A DNA stretch of 64,000 nt from Megalonaias nervosa (lineage: Eukaryota > Mollusca > Bivalvia > Unionida > Unionidae). The stretch lies in assembly GCA_016617855.1 (NCBI GenBank), contig JAECUM010001904.1:1-64000 (forward strand), in the 5' to 3' direction. Positions 37,587-49,474 of the stretch are shown here, in pieces (positions within the stretch are counted from its first letter, which is position 1; each line of letters opens with the position of its first letter). A program made the translations under genes and the position numbers. Below the pieces are notes generated by a model. The model had not been told where the DNA came from. It ran no database searches and saw nothing but the letters and a program-made list of their open reading frames with translations.

Positions 37587-37759
37587 ACTACTTCTGTGTA
37601 GCCCAGGCAAGTTTCGATTGCGTGGCAGGACAGGTCTGGATTCAGTGGACCTTGATCCTGTCCACATAGCGTTTGCCATCTGCCGTCACATAATGGGTAT
37701 GAACATATCTCATCGGCTGCCTGATCTACCAGGAAAAACATTCAGACAGCTTATGCATC

Positions 37760-38450
37760 GTTGATTTTGATAACAGTCACACCTAATATTACAATCCAAA
37801 GGAATTACCCATACTGTATCCCTACTGTAACGCACCTGTATTCAGAATACAATCTAAACACACAACTCTACAATCAGCAACCGCTTTTTCATTATAATCT
37901 AAACCTTGGTTATAGCTTTTCAGAATTCGAATTTGTATTATTATCCAACATACAACCCGCTATACAGCAACATAACGTTTAGTTGCCATATAAATACATA
38001 CACTACTATCCAGCTTTATGTTCATAATCAAATACACACACAACACGTCCTTTATTAACGCTAACGACACACTCCTACTATCCAACAATCTCTTTTATTA
38101 CACTCCAGACACCAATTCTATACTGCAATGCTATTCCAACCAAACACCCACCTTTCCATTGAGCCACCTTACATTCATAATAATTTAACACACACCCTAC
38201 TGTCCAGGAACCGTTTCATTATTACAATCGAAATCACACACCTACTAGTCAACAACCGCTCTTTCATTACAATCAAAGCAGACATCGACGATATGCAGCA
38301 ATCTCTTTCCAGACCATTGTTTGTTATTGAAAACCAAATATTCGTCACTCCTTTCCAATAGATGCTTCAATCCAAATACACACCCTACTATCCCGCCACC
38401 GCTATTTGATCATAATCCAACGTTCACCACGCTCCAGGAACCGCCTTTTT
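37760..38450 (+). repeat. Degenerate minisatellite with ACTATCCAGCAACCG-type units
   Basis: Worn repeats of roughly 45-60 bp recur, each with CTACTATCCA(A/G)CAACC, then a T-rich part and CATTATAATC(C/T)AAA, for example near 37866, 37990, 38070, 38200, 38250 and 38380. A lone related unit occurs near 39375. Open frames here are by-products. Confidence 0.6.
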
Positions 38451-39639
38451 ACTGATATATATTACGTATATGTAATTAAATTGTTTGTTCAAAATTTATT
38501 TTTTGTATATTTTTCCATTTCATATTATTGTAATGATGACTTTATTCAGTGGAATTGACATTTTTCCAGAAAATTCAATTCAGTTCTTTTAAGCCTGATA
38601 AACAAGTGTAGCGTGAAACATTTTATCAATCGGTGACCTAGATTCAGAGCTAGTTTCGAATTTGTAGTAAACAACCTTTTTTATTTTTTTTATCCAATCT
38701 AATAGTAAGATTCGTTCAGTAGAATCAGAATCATCCATGGCGTACGTGCTAATCGGCTTATAACCTTATTGCACCGCTCGGACTAAGTTATCACGTGACC
38801 CCATCAGGAGGGTCTAAATTACGTTGCAGTTATGGACATAACTCAGTTTCACAAAGAGTTATAGTCGTAATTTATACCTTTGAGCTCAAAGGTATTTTTG
38901 TTGTTGCCAGCTTGATTTGAATTTTTCTATTTTTTGGAATTTGTTTTCTATTGTTTGGAATTAATAATTTATTTTCCCTGGAAACCTCTAGTGCTCATTC
39001 GAATTCTTGGACAAAGACATTTACTGAAAATTATTTGGAATCCTAAAGCCAGATTATTATTCTTGGTGATTCAACAAGGAACTGTTGATATGTCAACACA
39101 AAATAGACTATAGAATACGTCATCTTCTTCCATCTTGGGTCTTCATCAGGATTCGAACTGTGATATACTTAGGCCTTTTTATTGCTAGGACTTATAATTA
39201 TTAATTCTAGGGTTACATTTTGGATTAGATTTGTAAACCGTAAGTCCTCTTTCTCAATTTTACTTTGTTTTTCTAAGGAAAAAATTATTTTTTAAATTTT
39301 ATAAAGTTTTTTGGCTTCACTCTTTTCTGTGTTACTTTTGTACGAGCCTAGACACGTAACTATCAAACCCACATTTCTACTATCCAGCAATATATTTACG
39401 GGACAACTGTCACAACTGAAGTAAGGTTTACTGCATTTTGAGATATCTAATGTAGTTTTTCACATTTCACTTTAGTATATTTCTATTGTCAATTTTAATT
39501 GTATGATTCCTCTCATTTTCTTGCCTTGAGCTTGTTCATAAGTGCTTCATCTGTTTCTTTCGCCTTTTTAAAACGTTTCCTTTTCTCCTTGTTCTCTTGA
39601 TAAACCAGTACATCGAGGATCTAGAATTCACACAAAACA
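38451..39639. other. No gene recognised; may include retroelement LTR/UTR sequence
   Basis: T-rich sequence without coding content, placed upstream of the LTR-like stretch at 39640-39800. Confidence 0.4.
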
Positions 39640-39800
39640 TTTGATTTCTTTGGACATGTGTAGACCCTTTTATGTTCATACTGGATTAATTTTATAATCC
39701 TGTAAGTTCCTGATAACTTTTTATTGTATATCTTTGACAATTACATTAATTGTTAATGTTTGGAAAACATGTTTTGCTTCTTCTGTATCTTAATTTGTGA
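39640..39800 (+). mobile_element. Gypsy LTR-like relic
   Basis: The order GTAAGTTCCT, then TTTGACAATTA, then TTTTGCTTCTT and AATTTGTGA matches the plus strand at 9385-9500 inside the 3' LTR of the gypsy relic. No coding part of the element adjoins it. Confidence 0.5.
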
Positions 39801-40445
39801 CAATAAAGACGTAACAGTCTTTGATACATGTTGGCTAATATCAAGCTTAATATGCTCCATATAGCTACAACTCTTCACTTTTTTCATTATGTATTCCTTG
39901 TCTGCATTCTCGGCTACATCAAAATATTTTTGACAAAAGCAACCCATGGAACCACGTATCTGATTGTACAGATTTAAGTGATCTTTGGCAGGTTTTTCAC
40001 AACATCGCTTTTGCATATGATACCATTGATGTCCACGTTCCATGCTTTTAATTTACCAATTTTATCTTGATAAATCACAAGCTCACCTGGGTTGACAGCA
40101 GCAAAATCCGACTGGTACACTGAGTCAAACCCGGTTTTGTGGTAAACATGCTCAGATGTACACTACCACAGCGTCTACTAGACTACCCTTCGTAACAGAT
40201 GCTACAAATTTCTTATAATATCAAACGTACTTTACGTCAAGACAATCAGAATTTGCGGTGTTGGACTTCATGACGTTTGGATTCCATCAGTGCATCCAAC
40301 GCCAACAAAACATTGCCATATAGTGGTCCATCCAGCTCATTAAATTGTGCAGCAATATCTATTTTGGGGTGAACAGCTGTGGTATATTGGAGCAGTGATA
40401 GCGTTATTTCACTTCCAGATTCCATAATCGATAACAAAACGTGAC
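39753..40445 (-). pseudogene. Unknown fossil gene, copy 1
   Basis: The frame at 39753-40043 contains LNLYNQIRGSMGCFCQKYFD and later KSCSYMEHIKLDISQHVSKT. Upstream, 40246-40437 contains GPLYGNVLLALDALMESKRH. A second diverged copy lies on the same strand at 45270-45850, with matching SYMEHIK/SR-SN and LPLYGP-type patches. Because the right-hand copy lies beside other fragments shared with the Polinton-like fossil at 25-28 kb, this is likely another element gene. The family is not recognised. Confidence 0.4.
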
Positions 40446-40578
40446 AATGTAGTCAGTGATTGCCTTAGTACAGGCATCAGCAATAATAATGTTGGCAACT
40501 CAGCCATGCCAGAAGTGACTCCTCTACGCCACATTGCATCATTGGTGTTACGCTTACCAACTAATGTGACACGTTTTA

Positions 40579-40782
40579 TTATATGCAATCTTTATTGTGC
40601 AAAACTATTGCAAAACCCAAATATATGACTGAGGGGAATTGCACATGAAACCTCAATGACGTTCCAAGAAGTTGTAATCGCCGCAATGGAAATCCAATAT
40701 TGTTATCAGCATTTTTGCTAGATACCATTGGGGTACCAGACTCACCAGATATGGCATCCATTCCAGCAGGTTGTGGGTCCAT
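40579..40782 (-). pseudogene. Short unknown frame next to fossil copy 1
   Basis: A 67-codon minus-strand frame (PLRRLQLLGTSLRFHVQFPS) directly upstream of the previous fossil and in the same orientation. It may be its amino-terminal part. No domain recognised. Confidence 0.3.
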
Positions 40783-40914
40783 GAAAGCTTCTTGTGCAAT
40801 TTGACTGAATTTATAGGTTTATGATCTGCATTATGTTACGATGCTATGGTCTTAACCAATAACAGGAAAGAGCAAGAACCATCAAAATGGTTTTGTTACT
40901 ATACAAATTGAACC

Positions 40915-41185
40915 AATGCGGCAGCCTAAGTGGTTAGACAGTCCGCCTCAGTTACGGGAGATCGTGGATTTGAACCCCTGTCAAGTCATGCCAAAGACAT
41001 AAAAATGGTACTAGCAGCTGCCTTGCTTGGCGCTCAGCATTCAAAGATTAGTGTCAGGGCGGGTCTGCCTGGTGTCAGGAAAATGTGTGCGGGTGGAACA
41101 TGATGCCACCTTTCTGCAACATGATGCCCCAATTTTCGATAACACTCCAAACTGTCACACTGCAGACTCTGCAACCTCACAGGTC
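40915..41185 (+). mobile_element. tRNA-derived SINE, copy 2
   Basis: The tRNA-like head has GCCTAAGTGGTTAGACAGTC and a worn B box (GGATTTGAACCCC near 40966). The body shows CTTGGCGCTCAGCATTCAAAG and CTGGTGTCAGGAAAATGTG, as in copy 1. Confidence 0.82.
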
Positions 41186-41529
41186 CAAAACACTCCGAGA
41201 AACACATACAAAATACCTCGAAATCAAAATAAAAATACATTATTTTTAATTAACAATACAAAATATTGGCCAGTACTGTACTGAAATTTTAGAGGAGTAA
41301 AATATTGTTTCTAAACGAGCTATAAAGTATAATTTTGTGTGTCTCGTAGTCTACTTTGTATTATCCAAAATCTATGAAATCGAACTGTACATTGTAAGGC
41401 TTCTATTAAAATGGTCAGTTTTATAAGATATTGTTTAACAGTACTACGTGTTAGCTTCAAGCTAGACAGTTGCAGCTAATATATCCTCTGACCATAAATT
41501 TTGATAAAGCGTCCAACAGGCACACAGAT

Positions 41530-43185
41530 GAACCAGGTTCAAATGTGTTGTGCGTTGCTTTCTTGTTTATTTATACTAAGCTTTTGAATGTGAGGAGTTC
41601 TAGATCGTAATACATATGAAGCTGGTAAGTTTGAAGGCAATTTTAGCATATTAATGGCTAATTCTAATCTGCGAAACCCGTCCAAACCGTCCTATGTGTC
41701 TCATTGGAAAGTCATTTAGTTCCTATTTCCATTCATGAGTTAGCCAATAATTTGTTACATGTACCATTAATAGCAACAATAACAAAACCAACCTCATCAT
41801 TATTAAAACACCAGTCTTTTACCTGGTATGTCGTGCCTGTATTAATAGGGGATAAATACTGTAAATTCAACCCGAAGTATATGTCACACTAATTACATGC
41901 AGGAACATGGATAGAATAACGGTAACGATATTTGGAGAAAATATGCATCTTTAATAAATATAGGTATCTTAGTTTTCTATCAGTTATGGAAGAGATACGA
42001 TACTGGTTACAGTACAAAATCGTAAGTAAATATCATGCCCACTTAAGCATAGAAGAACATTTTGTATACCCATTGAATGACTATATATGTGTGACCCTCA
42101 CAGTTAGTAATAAAGCAAAATGTGATGTGACCTATTTACAATATCATTTTACAAAGATTTTAGGTTAAAACGATGGCATCATGCTGTATAAAATGAACAC
42201 TGAGATTTTTTCTGGATATGATCTAAAGCTTCTTCCCAAAAAATTAAGAATGTTTCAACAGCGTCGGCACTATGACACGGCTAAGGAGTTGGATACCTGT
42301 AAGGTTATCCACACAGCACATTGGAATGGAGGTTTAAACAGGCTTGGCTATTATCAGAGCTCAAGGAAGTTTCTTTCTGCAAACCAATATTATTTGGACG
42401 TTCGCCAACGAGTTCTGGTTAATCCTTAGTGTACATTATATATCTCCCAAACACCATAGATCACGGGTTTCGTGCCTTTGGTAAATTATGTATAGATTTT
42501 TAAATCGTGACATTACTCTGTCGCATAAGAAGGATGCCAAACTGAGCTTGATAACACTACATCAAACTTAAAGCCCTTGCAATATTTCACATTAAATATC
42601 AATCGAACCGGCATTTTGCCGATAATAAATGCACCACAGCAAAGCAAAAACAAATATTCATGTGTTCCTAATATGCAATATTTAAGGAATATTCGATCTT
42701 TCTCGATTTTCATATCTCCTTTTTCGAGAATCTTTATAAGGTTAGAAACGGTCAGTGGTGCTGGTAGGTCTTCGCTAAGAGGTAACAATAATTTCTGAAC
42801 AAGGAAGTGTTTCTTACGAAATCAATACACAGGTATTTTTACGATACCTGCATTAAAGCTAGGAAGGCATAGATTACGTTTGGACAAGGAAGACAAAATA
42901 ATTCTACACGACTCATCCAGGTTTCAAATTGGTCGAAGGCTTAGATCTTGTGTTTTTATGCGTATGTGTAAGTACTTCTGTGCGCTCCTTACCAAGAAAT
43001 TAAGGAAAATCATTGCAAGAGAACATCTTTCATTTCCAGGAAGAAGAGTAGGAACAACAATATATTTCGCGGTTAAGAGCACTCAAAAGCTTCTAGGCCT
43101 CGTAATCCGTCACATTTGCCATCACGGATAAGCAAAGTTCCAAGAGCGCACAGCATTTGACTTTATCAGTGAGTTTACCACATGC
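41530..43185 (+). repeat. Diverged 1.7-kb duplicated segment, copy 1
   Basis: It matches 49475-51575 in the same orientation over nearly its whole length, with many substitutions and small indels. Shared landmarks are GATATTTGGAGAAAATATGC, GGAAGAGATACGATACTGGT and TTCTGAACAAGGAAGTGT. It includes open frames (41932-42168, 42181-42429, 42880-43131) without recognisable domains. It may be an interspersed repeat family rather than a host duplication. Confidence 0.85.
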
Positions 43186-45265
43186 GTAGAAATTTGAACA
43201 GGACCATGAAATATAGTCGTTTAAATTTCCTTTGTGTCGGTATTTTTTTTTTATTCCCTGGTATTTTAATTTCACATGTTTGAGAACTATTGAGTGAAAC
43301 AAATAAGTTTTCATAATGTCATGTAAAGTAGAGGACTTTTAAACAAACCTACGCAGGAAGTATTGGAGTCTTTGAAAAATGAACGAATTGATTTTACTTG
43401 ACAGATAATATGATCTTTCTGAAGCGAAGGCTTCCTTAACGAAGCAAGAAGCACTAGAAAACTCGTCCGATATCTGGTGGAAAGGAAATTTTGCAACAAA
43501 GGTGCCTCGGGATTGGTTAATGTCTATATCTGGCCCTGAAATGACTTTAGTAGAATTTAAAAGTTAAAACAAGATGAAAAGAGTTATAAAAGCTTCAGCG
43601 TCGGGAGTAACTGATGGAAATCCGACATCAGGTAAAGGTGAGAGATAGAATGAGACTATGTTGACAGCATGACTGAAATCTGAAGCCATCATCCACATAT
43701 AACATGAAAGAAACGTTTTATGAAAACCGTAAATTAACCTTGTCACAACTGGTTCATATTTATAAACTTGCAATTATAAACTTGGATTACAAAAAACGAA
43801 ACTGAAGTGGTCATGCAGGTTGCCAGAGTTATATTGGAAAGGGTGTGTTGACCTAGATCAGAATCAATCAAAACGCCTATTATCAAAATACCGCGAGAGA
43901 CTTGTTTTAGATATTATGGCGTGATGTGATCATTGCATATTTCCTCTTTGTTTTATTATCTGTATGTTATGTATTGCACGACTTCTTTTCTGTGTTCAGA
44001 GCTGTATGTGATTTTCCATTTCTTTCAACAATCTCTCGAATGCAGCCGTATTAGGTATTTTATCCTCAATAGCCACAGAGTACCGTTTACTGATCTTGAG
44101 ACCATTCTGTGCTGCTGCAAGCAGTTCTTGATAAACTTATTCAAACATACAGTCGTACCAAAATAAAATCGATATGACAACTAAATGTATGGGTTACTGT
44201 CGATATCTCCACAACAATAATTCCGATCGTAGCAAAGATAATTGTTTTTGATGCTTTACGAAGACCAACATTTGTTGCTGGGTAACATAATTAGCATCTA
44301 ACCACAAGACTCGTTATTGTTCTTATATTTATTATGTAACTGTGTATTATAATTGCACGAGAAGCAGACTTCGACTAATCACATCTGGATGTATCACTTG
44401 CAGGTACATCTCAGCAATTATCCTTCTTACAAGGTTGTTTTGCACAGCTATCACAATATCATACAAAATAACTGTGTACACGATATTTATGCTTTCATAA
44501 ATTGTACGTTTTGTGGATATTGCGTTACAAAATGGAAAACGATACTGGTTGCACTTACAGGAACAAATTTGTGCTTCTTCAATAACAGTCGAGATATGTT
44601 TGGCTCCGTGGAGTTAATGTTAGTGTAACGATTCAATAGTGAACGCAACCGCCGGGATGATGTCTGGGGCGATTTCCACTTCTTCCTTCTAGAAACAGTT
44701 CCAGAGGCTTTTCTGCTTTTGGGTGCATTTTAACGATCGGGCGTTCTCGAGTGTTAGTGCAATGAAACCTTCGGTGACCTCAGTTCGGTAGGGTTTCACT
44801 AGTCTCGTTGAGATCTATTTGACTTGAGGAAGAAAACATTCAACGCTATAAAATGGTTTGCTAACACTAGCCAGAGGCAAATATTCGTCAGCAAGATCAT
44901 CACTTCTCAGTTACCCCTACGCTTACAGCAAATGCAACTTCTTCACCACGATCATAATCCGTCACATATATAATAATAGATCTATTCTTATACGCAAACA
45001 CCAAAACGGTTACTCACTCGTCCTGATAAATGTTCAGTCGTTCAAACTGAATTTCATCTCTGACTAATGATACATATGACGTTTCTAAGAACGATCTATG
45101 GACATAGTTGTTTTTGACGTCACGCTTTTCTAATCGCCTCTCACGAACGTCATTTTATATCCCTATTGTTTCTGTTCCCCTATCGCAACTACAGCCTGCA
45201 ATAATGAATAAACACGATTTAGTTTTGCGGAACTTATATAATTTTGGTATATGTATATGAAAACA
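43186..45265. other. No gene recognised
   Basis: About 2 kb with frames below 92 codons and no motifs. Fossil element sequence cannot be excluded. Confidence 0.45.
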
Positions 45266-45269
45266 TCCC

Positions 45270-45850
45270 GAGAGTAGTGAAAACAAGCCAGCCATTTGCG
45301 ATAACGGTCTTTTTCCCTCCCCATCTATGGTTAATATACTATCTTAATATGCCCCATCTAGTTACAACTCTTCGACATTTGCATCCAGGTTTTGCTTTAC
45401 TGCGCCCTCGGCTACATCAGTATTATATGTTTAAAAAATGCAACCGACAGAACAGCTTCACTGATTCCAACGTTTTCAATCATCTCAACCAAGTTCTTTG
45501 CAACAAAGCTCCTCGATCGGATTTCTTCGATAGCCACGTTTGATGTTTGTAATTTACTAGTTTGGTCTTGAAAAGTCATAAGTTCAACTTAGTCGACAGC
45601 AACAAAAACCAGCTGGCAGCCTCAGCTAATCCGCTTTAGGGGCAAACTTTCACAGATGTATACCAGTACTGCTTTTAGTAGAGTAGCGGTCGTAAATTAT
45701 AATATAAGTTTTCCTAATATTAAAACGTACTTAACAAAAAGACAATCCGTGTTTGCAGTAATGGGCTTGAAGAAGCTTTGGATCCAGTTTCAACGATAAA
45801 ATGGCCACATATTGGCCCATCCAGCCGAGTTTGAATTTCTATGGTCAAAC
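45270..45850 (-). pseudogene. Unknown fossil gene, copy 2
   Basis: The minus strand aligns with 39830-40440: plus-strand words such as AGTTACAACTCTTC(G/A), CTCGGCTACATCA and the downstream ACGTACTT...AAGACAATC recur in the same order and spacing. It is more decayed than copy 1 and has no long open frame on that strand. Confidence 0.45.
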
Positions 45851-46419
45851 AAAATAATAGTAAATGACGTGCGCTAGCGCCCTGGATTCAATGAGTAACG
45901 AATTTGATTGGTCGTGCGCAGTCCATATGAGCTGAAATAAAATGAATTGTTTGAAGTCTCCACATACACACCACAATGAATGTCATGTCGTGTTGTCAAA
46001 TCCAGGCAAACAATGCCAGGTAGTGGCCTGAATAGTAAAGTCGATACAAGTTCATTTTGTATGAGTAGACCTCGGAAATGCGTAGTGTCAGGGTATTTGT
46101 ACCATCAAATTAATAAATAACAATCTTGTAGAAAATTTGTATTCATTTCCTCAATTTTCGCAGGCCTCAAATGGAAGGATGTATTTCACTTGTCACTCCA
46201 GTTTTGTTCATCAGGGACACGGTCCTCGTATGAGTAATACTGAAAATCTATTTTGCTTCCAACAGCCAACTCAGGTGCCGATCTGATGGGGATCTGATAT
46301 ACCTTTGAATTGGGCCGTTGTTTATACATTATTTATTTTGCCTAATACCTTTGTGTGACGGCTTGCCGTCCAACCTGATTATTATATTTGCAATAGCTGA
46401 AATGGCTATATGATGTTGA

Positions 46420-46510
46420 GCAGTGTCTGAATTTAATTGTCATTGTTGTGCGGCCTCGTTAATAATTTTACCAATCGACGCTGGAATTGTTTCTGTATTT
46501 AATTGGTTTT
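46420..46510 (-). pseudogene. Fossil fragment matching 27.6 kb
   Basis: The minus strand reads ETIPASIGKIINEAAQQ, closely matching ETMPPAAGKIINEAVKQ at 27580-27640 on the plus strand. It is a short remnant of a Polinton-like element gene of unknown role. Confidence 0.5.
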
Positions 46511-48020
46511 GTTTGTCAAGTCACTAATGGTTGTAATCAATCTCGAATCAAGCAATCAATCATACTCCCAAGCTCTTGAGTCTATGAGCAGCACCATGCT
46601 GATATTATTAACAACCCAACTGCAACTTGTCATACAGTTGGTGCAACAAGAGATGATATGGCCATTACAAGACCCTGTGAACAACATCACAAATGTCAGT
46701 TTAGTCGGATGTCATGTAAACGGGTTGTCCACATACAGCTGACATAAGAGCAAATATCAGATAGATCGCTGATGTACAGTTGTATCGTCTATGCCTCATC
46801 GCGATGATACATAATGTGCCTGCTCTGGCCCACAAGAATCAAATGAATATATGTCAACCAATTATTCTGATATGAAATATACCAGGTGATGAAATCAAGT
46901 CAACTGTTCCACTGATGACGAAAACTCAAACTGAATATAACCCTGATCTGCTAGTTGTGCCAGACCTGATTTCATGAATGAAACTGTGATGATCACAAGC
47001 TACATTGTTTTGAATTCTTGAGGTAATCCTTACTATATCATGTACAATATGAGATCGCATATATAAAAATTGATTTTGGTCTGAAATATCGTCATATGTA
47101 CAGAAAATTTATTAATGATGACCGAAGATCTAATTGCGATGACGAACGGAATGTGGGTTCATGGGCACGTATTGAACTGTGAGAGTTTTCGCTAGTGGAC
47201 AATGTGGTTCTTCGTCGAATCATTTTCTGATGGCTACACGAATTAGTTATATACACCAATTAACACCAAATGGTTGTGATGAGACATTAGGTCAACTACA
47301 ATGAAGTTTCAAAACTCTAATTCAAATTCAAGCGTGTGTGATACACCACCTGTAGAAAAGTCTTGACGGTTCCTTTTTATTTGTTTTTCTTATCATTTGT
47401 TATTTATTTTTTTCTTTTGTGAGACAATGAGGTGCATGTTGTTATTCTACACACTTCATTCCGCGTTCTCTTTATTCTTCTTCTGTTTTCGCATGAGACA
47501 CACGTTTATCTTGCTGCAAATTTGCTCGTGTCTCTGCTATCTGTCTTACAAATGCTTGATGTTCATAATAAGCACAACTATGTTATGTGGCTTTTTCTTG
47601 AGTATATTCAGATTCGGCTCAATAACTTCCCCGTATATACACTTACAACATACATAGTTTATATTCTGTGTTGGTGCATTAATCACTATTTTTGTCCTCT
47701 TGGGAAGCAATGTATGGGTTATCAAAGATCCGCTAGTGACCGTATTGGGCTATTTTGTTTCATTTTTAGGAGGATTGGGTTAACGCCACGTCTCAGCGCA
47801 AAGTAGACTATATGTGGTGACCAGTACAAATGGTGATGGAAGAACTAAAGGAAGCTACTAATAGCTTTCTCAGATATAAACATTAGCAGAGCCCGAGACT
47901 TGACATCATGCATCTATATGTGAGATGGCAGTCATCGTTAAAAGCAAGTGATTTATTATTTAACCTTTTTGCTTCGGTATTTTCATCTTTGACACGTTCA
48001 AGGGCGAATGGGGTGGATGT
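46511..48020. other. No gene recognised
   Basis: It lies between two fragments that are colinear with the 25-28 kb fossil and is probably worn element sequence. The frames at 47397-47806 are T-rich and hydrophobic but look like chance. Confidence 0.4.
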
Positions 48021-48022
48021 TT

Positions 48023-48300
48023 TTAAAGTAATTTGATGGCATGAGTTTCTTTCTTCTTTCCGACACCTTGTTTGGCTTCCTCTATCACTTGTGACAAACC
48101 TGTAATAGTCTCTACAGTTATTATTGTGGCTTTCTTATGATCCTTAGTATGTTTGGCTATTTTGCCTATTAGACTCGACTCATCATGTGTTCTCATTAGT
48201 TCTGTCACCTGTCCCTGTGTTGTGTTTAACATCATCAGCACATTCCATAGTTTCTTATGTCATTTTAATCCCCGGTGTAATTATGTATCCAATGCCTGCT
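48023..48300 (-). pseudogene. Fossil fragment matching 25.4 kb
   Basis: The frame 48023-48241 includes IAKHTKDHKKATIITVETIT and GLSQVIEEAKQGVGKK. Just upstream in another frame is ETMECADDVKHNT. Both match the plus-strand unknown at 25380-25600 in the same order, with a frameshift between them. Confidence 0.5.
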
Positions 48301-49470
48301 ATGGAATCTCTCCGTACAGGCATTTTCTTGTCTGTAATATATCTTTAACAATTTTACGACCTGCTTGACAGTGTAAATTAGTTCCAGGTACTAACTAGCA
48401 GCTTGAACATGTCATCTTTCTTACTTTTCTACGACGTTAATGGCGGAAAGATACATTTAATAAGATTATTATGATCATTTAATTGATACATTGTCTTATA
48501 CGAAGCGTTCGCCTACAGATCCGCACGATCCGTTTGCTATGGTCAACATGTATGACAAATCAAAGACTAAACGGATCCTTTGCTATCTATATCTATAATC
48601 TGTGGTTGACTTTCGTCAGGCTTGACCGACGAGGCCTACCTGACTATTCTGATTCTTTAGTTCTTTTTGTCAACAACGTGTTACATAGATAATAATTGTT
48701 TATTATATTAAGTTATATTTTAAGCTAATTATTACTTAGAGATATATATGTTTACAAATGTTGAGCTCAATGTCTAATTTTTATAGAATTAAAAATGTTC
48801 TACAAGATTGATGTTTGCTAATTTGATGGTTCAAAGACTCCATGCTGGTTCTGTTATTATTATTATACGCTATTTATATTACTTATTTTAATACAATGGA
48901 CGCTCATCCGAGATGAACATTTCTGAAAAGATATTTAAGAAAAATTAAACTTCCGTTTGAAAGGGCTATGTTGAATAAAAACTGATTTCTGCCTCCAATT
49001 GTATTTAAAACGAGCTTCTCGAATTTCTTCACTCTTGATGTAATTTCATTATTCAAGATACAAATGATTAAGGTTATAGAGAAAGACCTAAAGGACCATC
49101 GAACATGAGCTGGTTTGGAAATTGCAGAATAGATGCTGTTTTGGCAGTTCAATATTCAGATTTTATAAGAGCTCAGTATTGCTGCTAGGAAAACTTTCAA
49201 CTAAACTTCACGGATTTTATGGTCCACGTAGCGTTAGAAATTATTCGCAGTCGCACTGTTAGTACTTGCGGCTCCAATAAGCGGGTATAAATAGTACAGC
49301 GGTTTAACAGTTTTTTAATTGTATTTCTACCAGTATTGATCTAAAATTTATTGAGAGAAACAACATAAAGATATATTAATCAATTGTACCATGTCTTTTT
49401 TTTGTTGTTGTTTTTTTTTTTTTTTTTGCATCTTTTTCAAATTATAAGCTTGCTTTGTACACATGGCCTT
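48301..49470. other. No gene recognised
   Basis: AT-rich with a T-run near 49395-49428. No packaging-ATPase text was found where it would be expected if the element continued. Confidence 0.45.
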
Positions 49471-49474
49471 TGAA

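Noticed and set aside
47397..47806. Overlapping hydrophobic frames suggesting a membrane protein
   Set aside because: T-rich composition gives Phe/Leu/Ile by chance; no splice signals or family match.
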